Of a DNA stretch of 64,000 nt, positions 26,671 to 35,043 are shown one piece after another. The stretch comes from Nocardiopsis_C rhodophaea (GTDB taxonomy: Bacteria; Actinomycetota; Actinomycetes; Streptosporangiales; Streptosporangiaceae). A model generated the notes under the pieces. That model was not told where the DNA came from, did no database searches, and saw only the letters and a list, made by a program, of their open reading frames with translations. The DNA lies in assembly GCF_039530945.1 (NCBI RefSeq), contig NZ_BAAAPC010000004.1:62001-126000 (forward strand), read 5' to 3'. Positions within the stretch are counted from its first letter, which is position 1, and every line of letters begins with the position of its first letter. The translations under genes and the position numbers were made by a program.

Positions 26671-27050
26671 TGCGCCACATCGTTTACGACACAGGCGCTT
26701 TGATCGCGGCGGAACGGCGCGCTCCCGACATGCTGTCCCTGCATGACGAGGTGACGGGGGCGGGGCTGTGCCCGATCGTGCCGGTCGTTGTTCTGGCTCA
26801 GGCGTGGCGCGGTGGCCCTCAGCAGCGTCTATCCCGCCTGCTCAAGGGATGCGACATTGTGCCAGACGACGCGGCCATAGGGAGGGCTGCCGGTACCGCC
26901 TGTGGTGCAGCCGGTACGTCCGATATTGTCGACGCAATTGTTGTCACGACCGCTCTCCAGAGCAACGCTTCGATCGTTACGAGTGACCCGGACGACCTCA
27001 ATCGAATCGCTGGTGGAGTCAGCGTCAAGCTTCGGCTCTACGTCGTGTGA
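26670..27050 (+). CDS. vapC: PIN-domain ribonuclease toxin (VapC-like)
   Basis: 126 residues. PIN fold residues are Asp in VYDTGALIAAERR (near residue 7), Asp in SDIVDAIVVTTA (near 89) and Asp in IVTSDPDDLNRI (near 107). The second canonical acidic position reads Gln in VVVLAQAWRGG, a form I recall in several actinobacterial PIN proteins. VapC toxins are Mg-dependent site-specific RNases inhibited by VapB. Translation is coupled to the antitoxin by TGATG. It converges on the ABC permease gene, leaving only nine bases between the stops, so no separate terminator is visible. Confidence 0.85.
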   Translation: MRHIVYDTGALIAAERRAPDMLSLHDEVTGAGLCPIVPVVVLAQAWRGGPQQRLSRLLKGCDIVPDDAAIGRAAGTACGAAGTSDIVDAIVVTTALQSNASIVTSDPDDLNRIAGGVSVKLRLYVV

Positions 27051-27059
27051 CGTTTCGTT

Positions 27060-27857
27060 TTACTCCCAGCGGAAGAAGCGGGCGGCCAGCGCCGCTCCGA
27101 TGGCTGCCCAAGCGGCCAGCACGACGATGGGGAGCACCGAGGGGGAGGCACCCTCGGTCAGAACGGAGCGGAGGCCGGAGGCCAGCGCCGTGATCGGCAG
27201 CGCCTCCAGTACCGGCTGCACAGCGGACGGGAAGCGGTCGACCGAGAAGACGACGCCGCCGAGGCCCAGCAGCACCACGTAGACGAGATTGGCGGCGGCC
27301 AGGGTGGCCTCGGCGCGCAGGGTGCCGGCCATCAGCAGGGCCAGCGAGCTGAACGTGGCGGTGGCCAGCACGATGAGCAGGGCGGCGTACAGCGCGCCGA
27401 TGACCCCGCCGTGGGGCGACCAGCCCAGGGCGAGAGCGACACCGCAGATCACCGCGATCTGCAGGGCCTCCACGGCGACCACGGCCAGGGTCTTGGCCGC
27501 GATCAGGCCGAACCGCGACAGCGGGGTCGCTCCCAGGCGCTTCAGTACGCCGTAGCGCCGCTCGAAGCCGGTGCCGATGGCCTGTCCGGTGAACGCCGTG
27601 GACATCACGGCCAGGGCGAGGATGCCGGGGGCGAGGAAGCCGACGCGGGAGCCCGCTCCGATGTCGAGGACCGAGGTCAGGCTGAACCCGACCAGCAGCA
27701 GCACCGGGATGACCATGGTGAGCAGCAGCTGCTCGCCGTTGCGCAGCAGGATGCGCAGTTCCATTGCGGCCTGCGCGCGCACCATGCGGTGCATGGGCGC
27801 CGCGCCCGGCGCGGGGGCGAACGTCGTCGGAGAGTTCTGGACGGAGTTGCTGCTCAT
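27060..27857 (-). CDS. ABC-2 type exporter permease
   Basis: 265 residues from ATG 27857, which overlaps the ATPase stop (ATGA). Six hydrophobic helices follow a polar N-terminus. Recognisable are AQAAMELRILLRNGEQLLLTMVIPVLLLVGF and TAFTGQAIGTGFERRYGVLKRLGATPLSRFGL, the conserved coupling-helix region of ABC-2 exporters. With the ATPase it forms a two-gene exporter that in M. tuberculosis (Rv1457c-Rv1458c) and Streptomyces also stands divergent to the suf operon. Substrate unknown; an Fe-S or heme link is only suggested by the synteny. Confidence 0.85.
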   Translation of the reverse strand: MSSNSVQNSPTTFAPAPGAAPMHRMVRAQAAMELRILLRNGEQLLLTMVIPVLLLVGFSLTSVLDIGAGSRVGFLAPGILALAVMSTAFTGQAIGTGFERRYGVLKRLGATPLSRFGLIAAKTLAVVAVEALQIAVICGVALALGWSPHGGVIGALYAALLIVLATATFSSLALLMAGTLRAEATLAAANLVYVVLLGLGGVVFSVDRFPSAVQPVLEALPITALASGLRSVLTEGASPSVLPIVVLAAWAAIGAALAARFFRWE

Positions 27858-28831
27858 GTCTCGCGGAGGTCCCGGCCGGTGAGGTTGAGGAAGACGTCTT
27901 CGAGGGTACGGCGCTGCACGCGCAGGTCCTGGGGGAGGACACCGTTGGCGGCGCACCAGGTGGTGACCGTGGCCACGAACTCGGGGCCGATGTCGTCCGC
28001 CGCGGCCGTGGTGATGGCGTAGCGGACCACGTCGTCCTCGTGGTCCCGACCGGGCCGGTCGCCGGAGGCCTCATCGGACCGCACCTCGACCCGGCTCTCG
28101 GGCGGCAGCGCGGCGAGCAGGCTGTCGGTGTCGAGCCCGCCCTTCGCCGCGAAGCGCAACTCCTGGCGGGCGTCGGTGAGGTCGTCGGTGGTCCCGTCGG
28201 CGACCACGCGGCCGTGGTCGATGATCACCACACGGTCGGCGAGGCGCTCGGCCTCTTCCATGTAGTGCGTGGTGAGCACAACGCCGACCCCGGCGGCGCG
28301 CAGCTCGCGGATGAGGTCCCAGGTGGCCATGCGCGCCTGCGGGTCGAGCCCGGCGGTCGGCTCGTCGAGGAAGACGAGCTCGGGGCGGCCGATGACGGCG
28401 GCGGCCAGCGACAGCCGCTGCTGCTGCCCGCCCGACAGGCGACGGAAGGGGGTCGTGGCGACCGAGAGTAGGCCGAGCCGTTCCAGGAGCGTGTGCGGCG
28501 GGATGGGCTGGGCGTGGAACGAGGCCACCAGGCGCAGCCATTCCCCGGCGCGGGCGCCGGTGGGGACCCCGCCGGACTGCGGCATCACGCCGACCTTGGG
28601 CTTGAGCGCGGCGGCGTCGGCCACGGGGTCGAGGCCCAGCACACGGACCCGGCCGGAATCGGCTGACCGAAACCCCTCGCAGATTTCGATGGTGCTCGTC
28701 TTGCCCGCCCCGTTGGGGCCCAGCAGCGCGGTCACCGCGCCGCGGGGTGCGGTGAACGACAGGCCCGCCACGGCGGTGGTGTCGCCATAGCTCTTGACCA
28801 AGTCGGAGACCTCGACCGCGGCTGTGCTCAT
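27854..28831 (-). CDS. ABC transporter ATP-binding protein
   Basis: 325 residues from ATG 28831. Walker A LLGPNGAGKTSTIEICEG (about residues 34-51), signature LSGGQQQRLSLAAA (about 136-149), Walker B VFLDEPTAGLDPQAR and the switch His in LTTHYMEEAERLADR are intact. The last 110 residues are the C-terminal regulatory extension of ABC-2 exporters ending in TLEDVFLNLTGRDL. It is the first gene of a two-gene operon with the permease and is divergent from sufR across a 393-base gap, so it may share control with suf. Confidence 0.92.
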   Translation of the reverse strand: MSTAAVEVSDLVKSYGDTTAVAGLSFTAPRGAVTALLGPNGAGKTSTIEICEGFRSADSGRVRVLGLDPVADAAALKPKVGVMPQSGGVPTGARAGEWLRLVASFHAQPIPPHTLLERLGLLSVATTPFRRLSGGQQQRLSLAAAVIGRPELVFLDEPTAGLDPQARMATWDLIRELRAAGVGVVLTTHYMEEAERLADRVVIIDHGRVVADGTTDDLTDARQELRFAAKGGLDTDSLLAALPPESRVEVRSDEASGDRPGRDHEDDVVRYAITTAAADDIGPEFVATVTTWCAANGVLPQDLRVQRRTLEDVFLNLTGRDLRET

Positions 28832-29145
28832 GGAGTGAGAGTCTACGGCCGGTCCGCGGGCGCCTTGCACACCCCCGTCCGTTTTGCAAGGGGCTGGGGG
28901 TATCTCGCGGAAAGGTGCCGCCGTCCGCTGCCGCGCCGGCGCGGCAGCGGACATCGCAAAAAAGTTCGGTCGGGTCGGCGGGAATATCCACCGTCCTGTC
29001 GCGGTCGTGACCTGTGGTGGGGCGCGTTTTCCCTTCCCGGTTCCGTCTCACATCGTGGTCAGTCCGTATCGTCCCGCGAGAATTTCAGCGCGCGACCCCG
29101 GCGCCGCGGGTGGAGGTCAGGGCGGCGTGCGTCGAGAAATGCCTG
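28832..29145. other. Divergent ABC exporter/suf control region
   Basis: Upstream half of the gap between the ABC operon and sufR. No gene is seen. The sequence contains a GCCGGCGCGGC-type repeat near 28920-28950. The promoter-proximal half has the two protein-binding candidates at 29146 and 29214. Confidence 0.45.
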
Positions 29146-29164
29146 TTAGGCAAGGCTTGCCTGC
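29146..29164. promoter_or_regulatory. DtxR/IdeR-like iron box
   Basis: The 19 bases TTAGGCAAGGCTTGCCTGC contain a perfect 7-1-7 palindrome (AGGCAAG-G-CTTGCCT). They match the DtxR/IdeR iron-box consensus TTAGGTTAGSCTAACCTAA at 13 of 19 positions. Position 50-60 bases ahead of the probable sufR start fits control of suf by iron. Confidence 0.5.
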
Positions 29165-29213
29165 GTGAGTAAGCGCACGGAGTGGCGGTTGCCCGCAGGG
29201 ACTGATTTACGCC

Positions 29214-29228
29214 ACACTGATGTTGTGA
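29214..29228. promoter_or_regulatory. SufR operator (ACACT-N5-TGTGA)
   Basis: ACACT-GATGT-TGTGA reproduces the motif reported for M. tuberculosis SufR autoregulation. It overlaps the GTG at 29225 that I take as the sufR start, so bound SufR would block transcription or a leaderless start. Confidence 0.7.
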
Positions 29229-29977
29229 AAAAGGTGAGCAGCAAACGACGAGTAGACGGGAGCGCCGATTCCGGCGCGCCCCGGGTGCCCGTCGGTCCGG
29301 AGCGGGGGGCCGAGACCGGTACCCGCGCGCGGGTGGCGCGGCTCATTCTGGAACACGGTCCGATCACGGCGTCCACGCTGGGGGAGCGCCTCGGACTGAC
29401 ACCGGCGGCCATTCGCCGCCACCTTGACAACTTGATGGATGAGGGAATGGTGGAGGCCCGCGATGCCCGTCCGCACGGGCGCCGCGGACGGGGCCGCCCG
29501 GCCCGTGTCTTCGCCATCACCGAAGCCGGCCGTGATGCGTTCGTGCACGGATACGATGACCTGGCCTCCAGCGCCCTGCGTTTTCTCGCTGAGAAGGCGG
29601 GCCCCGAGGCCGTCACCGAGTTCGCCCGGCTGCAGGTCGCCGATTTGGAGCGCCGTTATCGGCCGCTGCTCGAATCCGTACCCCCGCAGCAGCGGGTCCG
29701 GTTGCTCGCCGAGGCGCTGTCCAGCGACGGCTACGCGGCGACGGCGGGTGAGGCCCCCGCCCCCGGTGGCGGCGAGCAGCTGTGCCAGCACCACTGCCCG
29801 GTGGCGCACGTCGCGGCGGAGTTCCCGGAGCTGTGCGAGGCCGAGGTCGAGGCCTTCGCCCGGCTGCTGGGGACGCCGGTGCGGCGGCTTGCGACCATCG
29901 CCCACGGCGACGGCGTGTGCACCACACACGTCACTCCCCGCGACATCGCCCGAGAGGACCCGCCCGAAACCCCGTGA
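29225..29977 (+). CDS. sufR: SufR, Fe-S cluster-sensing repressor of the suf operon
   Basis: 250 residues from GTG 29225 (a GTG at 29165 is in frame but would place the operator inside the gene). The winged helix at about residues 37-100 includes ILEHGPITASTLGERLGLTPAAIRRHLDNLMDEG and the wing HGRRGRGRPARVFAIT. The C-terminal cluster-binding region holds cysteines in LCQHHCPVAHVAAEFPELC near residues 187-205 and a later Cys in GVCTTHV. SufR represses suf when loaded with a [4Fe-4S] cluster, giving feedback control. It is followed by sufB after 67 bases. Confidence 0.9.
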   Translation: MKKVSSKRRVDGSADSGAPRVPVGPERGAETGTRARVARLILEHGPITASTLGERLGLTPAAIRRHLDNLMDEGMVEARDARPHGRRGRGRPARVFAITEAGRDAFVHGYDDLASSALRFLAEKAGPEAVTEFARLQVADLERRYRPLLESVPPQQRVRLLAEALSSDGYAATAGEAPAPGGGEQLCQHHCPVAHVAAEFPELCEAEVEAFARLLGTPVRRLATIAHGDGVCTTHVTPRDIAREDPPETP

Positions 29978-30044
29978 AGCAGGCCAGGGCGGCAATGACA
30001 GCAATGCCAGATGAAGGACGTCTGAGTCCAGGAGGATCCGCGTA

Positions 30045-31457
30045 ATGACGTCTATCGCGCACCCCGAGCTCGAAGGGCTCGGAACCTACGAGTACGGCTG
30101 GGCCGACCGTGACGAGGCCGGAGCCTCTGCTCGGCGCGGTCTGAACGAAGAGGTCGTCCGCGACATTTCGGCCAAGAAGGGTGAGCCGGAATGGATGCTG
30201 AAGCGTCGGCTCAAGTCGCTGAAGCTCTTCGACAAGAAGCCGATGCCCTCCTGGGGTGCCGACCTTTCGGGGATCGACTTCGACAACATCAAGTACTTCG
30301 TCCGCTCCACGGAGCAGCAGGCCGCCTCCTGGGAGGACCTGCCCGAGGACATCAAGAACACCTATGACAAGCTCGGCATCCCCGAGGCCGAGAAGCAGCG
30401 CCTGGTCGCCGGTGTCGCCGCGCAGTACGAGTCCGAGGTCGTCTACCACCAGATCCGCGAGGACCTGGAGGAGCAGGGCGTCCTCTTCCTCGACACCGAC
30501 ACCGCGCTCAAGGAGTACCCCGAGATCTTCGAGGAGTACTTCGGCACCGTCATCCCGTCCGGCGACAACAAGTTCGCCGCGCTGAACACGGCGGTGTGGA
30601 GCGGCGGCTCCTTCATCTATGTTCCCAAGAACGTGCACGTCGAGATCCCGCTGCAGGCCTACTTCCGGATCAACACCGAGAACATGGGCCAGTTCGAGCG
30701 GACCCTGATCATCGTCGACGAGGGCGCCTACGTCCACTACGTCGAGGGCTGCACCGCGCCGATCTACAAGACGGACTCGCTGCACTCCGCGGTCGTCGAG
30801 ATCATCGTCAAGAAGAACGCCCGCTGCCGGTACACGACCATCCAGAACTGGTCGAACAACGTCTTCAACCTGGTGACCAAGCGCGCCGTCGCCTACGAGG
30901 GCGCCACCATGGAGTGGGTCGACGGCAACATCGGCTCCCAGGTGACCATGAAGTACCCGGCCGTCTACCTGATGGGCGAGCACGCCAAGGGCGAGACCCT
31001 GTCCATCGCCTTCGCGGGCGAGGGCCAGCACCAGGACACCGGCTCCAAGATGGTGCACTGCGCGCCGAACACCTCCTCGACCATCGTCTCCAAGTCGGTG
31101 GCCCGCGCTGGCGGCCGCGCCTCCTACCGCGGCCTGGTGCAGGTGCAGGAGGGCGCCGCGCGCGCCAAGTCCACGGTCAAGTGCGACGCGCTGCTGATCG
31201 ACACCATCAGCCGCTCCGACACATACCCCTACAACGACCTCCGTGAGGACGACACCGAGCTCGGCCACGAGGCGACCGTCTCCAAGGTCAGTGAGGACCA
31301 GCTCTTCTACCTGATGAGCCGGGGTCTGGACGAGGACGAGGCCATGGCGATGATCGTGCGCGGCTTCGTCGAGCCCATCGCGCGCGAACTGCCCATGGAG
31401 TACGCGCTGGAACTGAACCGGCTGATCGAGCTGCAGATGGAAGGAGCGGTTGGTTAA
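30045..31457 (+). CDS. sufB: SufB, Fe-S cluster assembly scaffold
   Basis: 470 residues, ATG with AGGAGGA about eight bases upstream. SufB is the scaffold core of the cytosolic SufBCD complex that builds [4Fe-4S] clusters with sulfur from SufS/SufU. The N-terminal EYGWADRDEAGASARRGL and GEPEWMLKRRLKSL, the parallel beta-helix core with RTLIIVDEGAYVHYVEGC, and HCAPNTSSTIVSKS near the C-terminal third (cluster-ligand Cys region) are clear. No intein is present, unlike M. tuberculosis SufB. First gene after sufR in the operon. Confidence 0.97.
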   Translation: MTSIAHPELEGLGTYEYGWADRDEAGASARRGLNEEVVRDISAKKGEPEWMLKRRLKSLKLFDKKPMPSWGADLSGIDFDNIKYFVRSTEQQAASWEDLPEDIKNTYDKLGIPEAEKQRLVAGVAAQYESEVVYHQIREDLEEQGVLFLDTDTALKEYPEIFEEYFGTVIPSGDNKFAALNTAVWSGGSFIYVPKNVHVEIPLQAYFRINTENMGQFERTLIIVDEGAYVHYVEGCTAPIYKTDSLHSAVVEIIVKKNARCRYTTIQNWSNNVFNLVTKRAVAYEGATMEWVDGNIGSQVTMKYPAVYLMGEHAKGETLSIAFAGEGQHQDTGSKMVHCAPNTSSTIVSKSVARAGGRASYRGLVQVQEGAARAKSTVKCDALLIDTISRSDTYPYNDLREDDTELGHEATVSKVSEDQLFYLMSRGLDEDEAMAMIVRGFVEPIARELPMEYALELNRLIELQMEGAVG

Positions 31458-32634
31458 GTTGGCCAGCCCGAATCTCGGAATCAAGGAACACTCCCACGGC
31501 GACGTGGAGCTCCCGATCTCCAAACTCGACGTGCACGGCTCGTTCGACGTCGACGCGTTGCCGGTGCCCACCGGCCGCGAGGAGGAGTGGCGCTTCACCC
31601 CGCTGCGCCGCCTGCGCGGTCTGCACGACGGCCGGGACATCAGCGACGGTTCCGTCAAGGTCGAGACACGTGCGCCCGCCGGGGTCACGGTCGAAACCGG
31701 TGTCGGCTCCGACGACCCCCGCCTGGGGACCTCGTTCCTGCCCACCGACCGTGTGAGTGCGCTGGCCTACCGCGACTTCGACAAGTTCGACGGCGCCACC
31801 GTCGTCACCGTGCCCAAGGAGACCGAGGTCTCCGAGCCGGTCTTCATCACGACCACCGGCACCGAGCAGGGCGACGCCTATGGCCACGTGCTGGTCCGCG
31901 TCGAGCGCCACGCCTCGGCCACCGTCGTCCTGGAGTACGCCGGGTCCGCGGTCTACGCCGACAACATCGAGTTCATCGTCGACGACGGTGCCAAGCTCAC
32001 GGTGATCAGCCTGCAGGACTGGGACACCGACGCGGTCCACGTCGCCCACCAGTACACCAAGGTCGGCCGCGACGCCCGCTTCAAGAGCCACGTGGTCACC
32101 CTCGGCGGCGACCTGGTGCGGATCTCCCCGAAGGTCGGCTACACCGGCCCTGGGGGCGACGCCGAGCTGCACGGCCTGTACTTCACCGGCGACAACCAGC
32201 ACCACGAGCACCGCTCGCTCATCGACCACAACGTGTCCAACACCCGCAGCCGCGTCAACTACCGTGGCGCGCTCAGCGGCGAGGGCGCGCACGGCGTGTG
32301 GATCGGTGACGTCATCATCGGCGAGGGCACCGAGGGCACGGACTCCTACGAGCACAACCGCAACCTCGCGCTCACCGACGGCACCCGGATCGACTCCGTT
32401 CCCAACCTGGAGATCTTCACCGGTGAGGTCGAGGGCGCCGGGCACGCCAGCGCCAGCGGCCGCTTGGACGACATCCACCTGTTCTACCTCCAGTCGCGCG
32501 GTATCCCGGAGGACGAGGCGCGCCGCCTGGTCATCCGCGGCTACTTCGCCGAGCTGATCAACACGATCGAGATCCCGGAGCTGCGCGACCGGATCATGGA
32601 CGAGGTCGAGGAGAAGCTGGCCCGCCATGAGTAA
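31450..32634 (+). CDS. sufD: SufD, Fe-S cluster assembly protein
   Basis: 394 residues if begun at TTG 31450; TTG 31459 gives 391 and a better 12-base spacing from AAGGAG at 31441. It overlaps the sufB stop by eight bases or follows it at once. SufD is the SufB paralogue in the SufBCD complex. The EEEWRFTPLRRLRGL segment near residue 41, then the beta-helix core VLVRVERHASATVVLEYAG, and the C-terminal FYLQSRGIPEDEARRLVIRGYFAELI motif (shared with SufB) are characteristic. The gene lies between sufB and the Rieske ferredoxin. Confidence 0.95.
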   Translation: MVKLASPNLGIKEHSHGDVELPISKLDVHGSFDVDALPVPTGREEEWRFTPLRRLRGLHDGRDISDGSVKVETRAPAGVTVETGVGSDDPRLGTSFLPTDRVSALAYRDFDKFDGATVVTVPKETEVSEPVFITTTGTEQGDAYGHVLVRVERHASATVVLEYAGSAVYADNIEFIVDDGAKLTVISLQDWDTDAVHVAHQYTKVGRDARFKSHVVTLGGDLVRISPKVGYTGPGGDAELHGLYFTGDNQHHEHRSLIDHNVSNTRSRVNYRGALSGEGAHGVWIGDVIIGEGTEGTDSYEHNRNLALTDGTRIDSVPNLEIFTGEVEGAGHASASGRLDDIHLFYLQSRGIPEDEARRLVIRGYFAELINTIEIPELRDRIMDEVEEKLARHE

Positions 32635-32956
32635 CGACGGATTCACCAAGGTCTGCTCGCTGAACGACATCCCCGAGGAGGGGGCGCTCGGCGTGGAGGT
32701 CGATGGCACTCCGGTGGCCGTCGTCCGCAGCGAGGGCGAGGTGTTCGCGATCAGCGACATCTGCTCGCACGCCGAGGTGAACCTGTCCGAGGGGGAGGTC
32801 GAGGACGGCGCGATCGAGTGCTGGCTGCACGGTTCGTGCTTCGAGCTCTCGTCGGGCAAGCCGATCAACCCGCCGGCGACGCAGCCGGTCTCCACGTACG
32901 CAGTCAAGATCGAAGGCGATGACGTGCTCGTCTCGCTGGACACGAAGAATTCCTGA
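32627..32956 (+). CDS. Rieske-type ferredoxin subunit
   Basis: 109 residues. Rieske ligands are in CSHAEVNLSEG (Cys-x-His, near residues 46-48) and CWLHGSCFE (Cys-x2-His, near 65-68), as in non-haem dioxygenase ferredoxins. Its start overlaps the sufD stop by eight bases. In actinobacteria this gene sits reproducibly between sufD and sufC, and it may donate electrons to cluster assembly. That role is inferred from position only. Confidence 0.9.
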   Translation: MSNDGFTKVCSLNDIPEEGALGVEVDGTPVAVVRSEGEVFAISDICSHAEVNLSEGEVEDGAIECWLHGSCFELSSGKPINPPATQPVSTYAVKIEGDDVLVSLDTKNS

Positions 32957-32969
32957 GGCTGATTCACAC

Positions 32970-33731
32970 ATGACGAAGTTCGAACTCCGCGGGGTGCGCG
33001 CCGATGTCCTCATCGGCGCCGAAGAGCGCGAAGAGATCCTCAAGGGCGTCGACCTCACCATCAACTCCGGTGAGACGCACGCGATCATGGGCCCCAACGG
33101 CTCCGGCAAGTCCACCCTGGCCTACGCGATCGCCGGCCACCCGAAGTACGAGATCACCGCTGGCGAGGTCCTCCTCGACGGCGAGAACGTGCTGGAGATG
33201 AGCGTCGACGAGCGCGCCCGCGCCGGCCTGTTCCTCGCCATGCAGTACCCCGTCGAGGTCCCGGGCGTCTCGATGTCCAACTTCCTGCGCAGCTCGGTCA
33301 CGGCCGTGCGCGGCGAGGCCCCGAAGCTCCGCGCCTTCTCCAAGGAGCTGCAGGGCGTGATGTCGGACCTGTCCATCGACTCGTCCTTCGCCGCCCGCGG
33401 CGTCAACGAGGGCTTCTCCGGCGGTGAGAAGAAGCGCCACGAGATCCTCCAGCTGGAGCTGCTCAAGCCCAAGATGGCCATCCTCGACGAGACCGACTCC
33501 GGCCTCGACGTCGACGCCCTGAAGGTCGTCTCCAAGGGCATCAACCGGGCCAAGGAGAACCACGAGATGGGGGTCATGCTGATCACCCACTACACCCGGA
33601 TCCTCAACTACGTGAAGCCGGACTTCGTGCACGTCTTCGCCGACGGCCGGATCGCGGAGTCGGGCGGCCCGGAGCTGGCCGACACCCTGGAGTCCGACGG
33701 CTACGAGCGGTTCGTGAAGGCGGGCGCTTAA
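32970..33731 (+). CDS. sufC: SufC, Fe-S assembly ATPase
   Basis: 253 residues from ATG 32970. It is the soluble ABC-type ATPase of the SufBCD scaffold. Walker A GPNGSGKSTLAYAI is at about residues 37-50, the signature is FSGGEKKRHEILQ, and Walker B reads AILDETDSGLDVDALK, the Suf-specific DETDSGLD form. The N-terminus FELRGVRADVLIGAEEREEILKGVDL is typical. It is 13 bases after the ferredoxin stop with only a weak GAGG, implying coupling. Confidence 0.96.
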   Translation: MTKFELRGVRADVLIGAEEREEILKGVDLTINSGETHAIMGPNGSGKSTLAYAIAGHPKYEITAGEVLLDGENVLEMSVDERARAGLFLAMQYPVEVPGVSMSNFLRSSVTAVRGEAPKLRAFSKELQGVMSDLSIDSSFAARGVNEGFSGGEKKRHEILQLELLKPKMAILDETDSGLDVDALKVVSKGINRAKENHEMGVMLITHYTRILNYVKPDFVHVFADGRIAESGGPELADTLESDGYERFVKAGA

Positions 33732-33733
33732 TC

Positions 33734-35023
33734 GTGGCGACGAGCGAGCTGGCGCTGCTCGACGTGGAGGCCATCCGGGCGGATTTCCCGATCCTCGCCC
33801 GGACGGTCCGCGACGAGCGCCCACTGGTGTATCTCGATTCCGGGGCGACCTCCCAGAAGCCCCGGCAGGTCCTCGATGCCGAACGCGAGTTCTACGAACG
33901 CCACAACGCGGCGGTGCACCGAGGCGCGCACCAGCTCGCGGAGGAGGCCACCGACGCCTATGAGGCCGCGCGGGCGACCGTCGCGGCCTTCATCGGGGCC
34001 CAGTCCGACGAAGTGGTGTTCACCAAGAACGCCACCGAAGCGGTCAACCTCGTCGCCTACGCCATGAGCAACGCGGCCACCAGCGGGGACTCCTACGCCC
34101 GCTTCCGCGTCGGCCCGGGCGACGAGGTCGTCGTCACCGAGATGGAGCACCACGCCAACCTGGTGCCCTGGCAGGAGCTGTGTCGGCGCACCGGTGCGAC
34201 GCTGCGCTGGTTCTCGGTCACCGACGAGGGCCGCCTCGACCTGTCCGCCATGGACGAGCTGGTCAACGAGCGCACCAAGATCGTGGCCCTCACCCACCAG
34301 TCCAACGTGCTCGGCACCATCAACCCCGTGCGGACCATCGCCGATCGGGCGCACGAGGTCGGTGCGCTGGTCGTGGTCGACGCCGCCCAGTCCGTGCCGC
34401 ACATGCCGGTCGACGTCCGTGACCTCGGCGCCGACTTCCTGGTGTTCTCGGGGCACAAGATGCTCGGCCCCAACGGCATCGGTGTGCTGTGGGGGCGGCC
34501 GGAGCTGCTCGCCGCGATGCCGCCGTTCATCACCGGCGGGTCGATGATCGGCGTCGTGTACATGGACCACTCCACCTGGGCCGAGCCGCCGCAGCGCTTC
34601 GAGGCCGGAGTGCCGATGTCGCCCCAGGCCGTTGGCTTGGCCGCCGCGTGCGACTACCTGAGCGCCCTCGGGATGGAGAAGGTGTTCGCCCACGAACACG
34701 CGCTCACCGAGTACGCGCTCAAGCACGTCGGCGCGCTCGACGGTGTGCGGATCGTCGGCCCGATGGACAGCGACCAGCGCGGCGGCGCGCTCTCGTTCAC
34801 CGTGGACGACATCCACCCGCACGACGTCGGCCAGGTCCTGGACGACCAGGGGGTCGCGATCCGCGTCGGACACCACTGCGCGTGGCCGCTGCACCGCCGT
34901 TTCGGAACGGTGGCCACCACCCGGGCCTCGTTCTACCTGTACAACACGTTTGCTGACATCGACGCGCTGGTCGAAGGCATTAAGGCGGCTCAGCGGTTCT
35001 TCGGGACCGCCGAGGCGCGGTGA
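33734..35023 (+). CDS. sufS: SufS-type cysteine desulfurase
   Basis: 429 residues from GTG 33734, two bases after the sufC stop. It is a PLP enzyme that strips sulfur from cysteine to form a persulfide for SufU. PLP-binding Lys in FSGHKMLGPNGIGVLWGR is near residue 240, and the nucleophilic Cys in RVGHHCAWPLHRRFG is near residue 380. MEHHANLVPWQ and THQSNVLGTI are also conserved. Typical length for SufS is about 410, so the N-terminal 15 residues are extra but conventional in actinobacteria. Confidence 0.96.
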   Translation: MATSELALLDVEAIRADFPILARTVRDERPLVYLDSGATSQKPRQVLDAEREFYERHNAAVHRGAHQLAEEATDAYEAARATVAAFIGAQSDEVVFTKNATEAVNLVAYAMSNAATSGDSYARFRVGPGDEVVVTEMEHHANLVPWQELCRRTGATLRWFSVTDEGRLDLSAMDELVNERTKIVALTHQSNVLGTINPVRTIADRAHEVGALVVVDAAQSVPHMPVDVRDLGADFLVFSGHKMLGPNGIGVLWGRPELLAAMPPFITGGSMIGVVYMDHSTWAEPPQRFEAGVPMSPQAVGLAAACDYLSALGMEKVFAHEHALTEYALKHVGALDGVRIVGPMDSDQRGGALSFTVDDIHPHDVGQVLDDQGVAIRVGHHCAWPLHRRFGTVATTRASFYLYNTFADIDALVEGIKAAQRFFGTAEAR

Positions 35024-35043
35024 GGGTGAGGATAGCCACAGCG

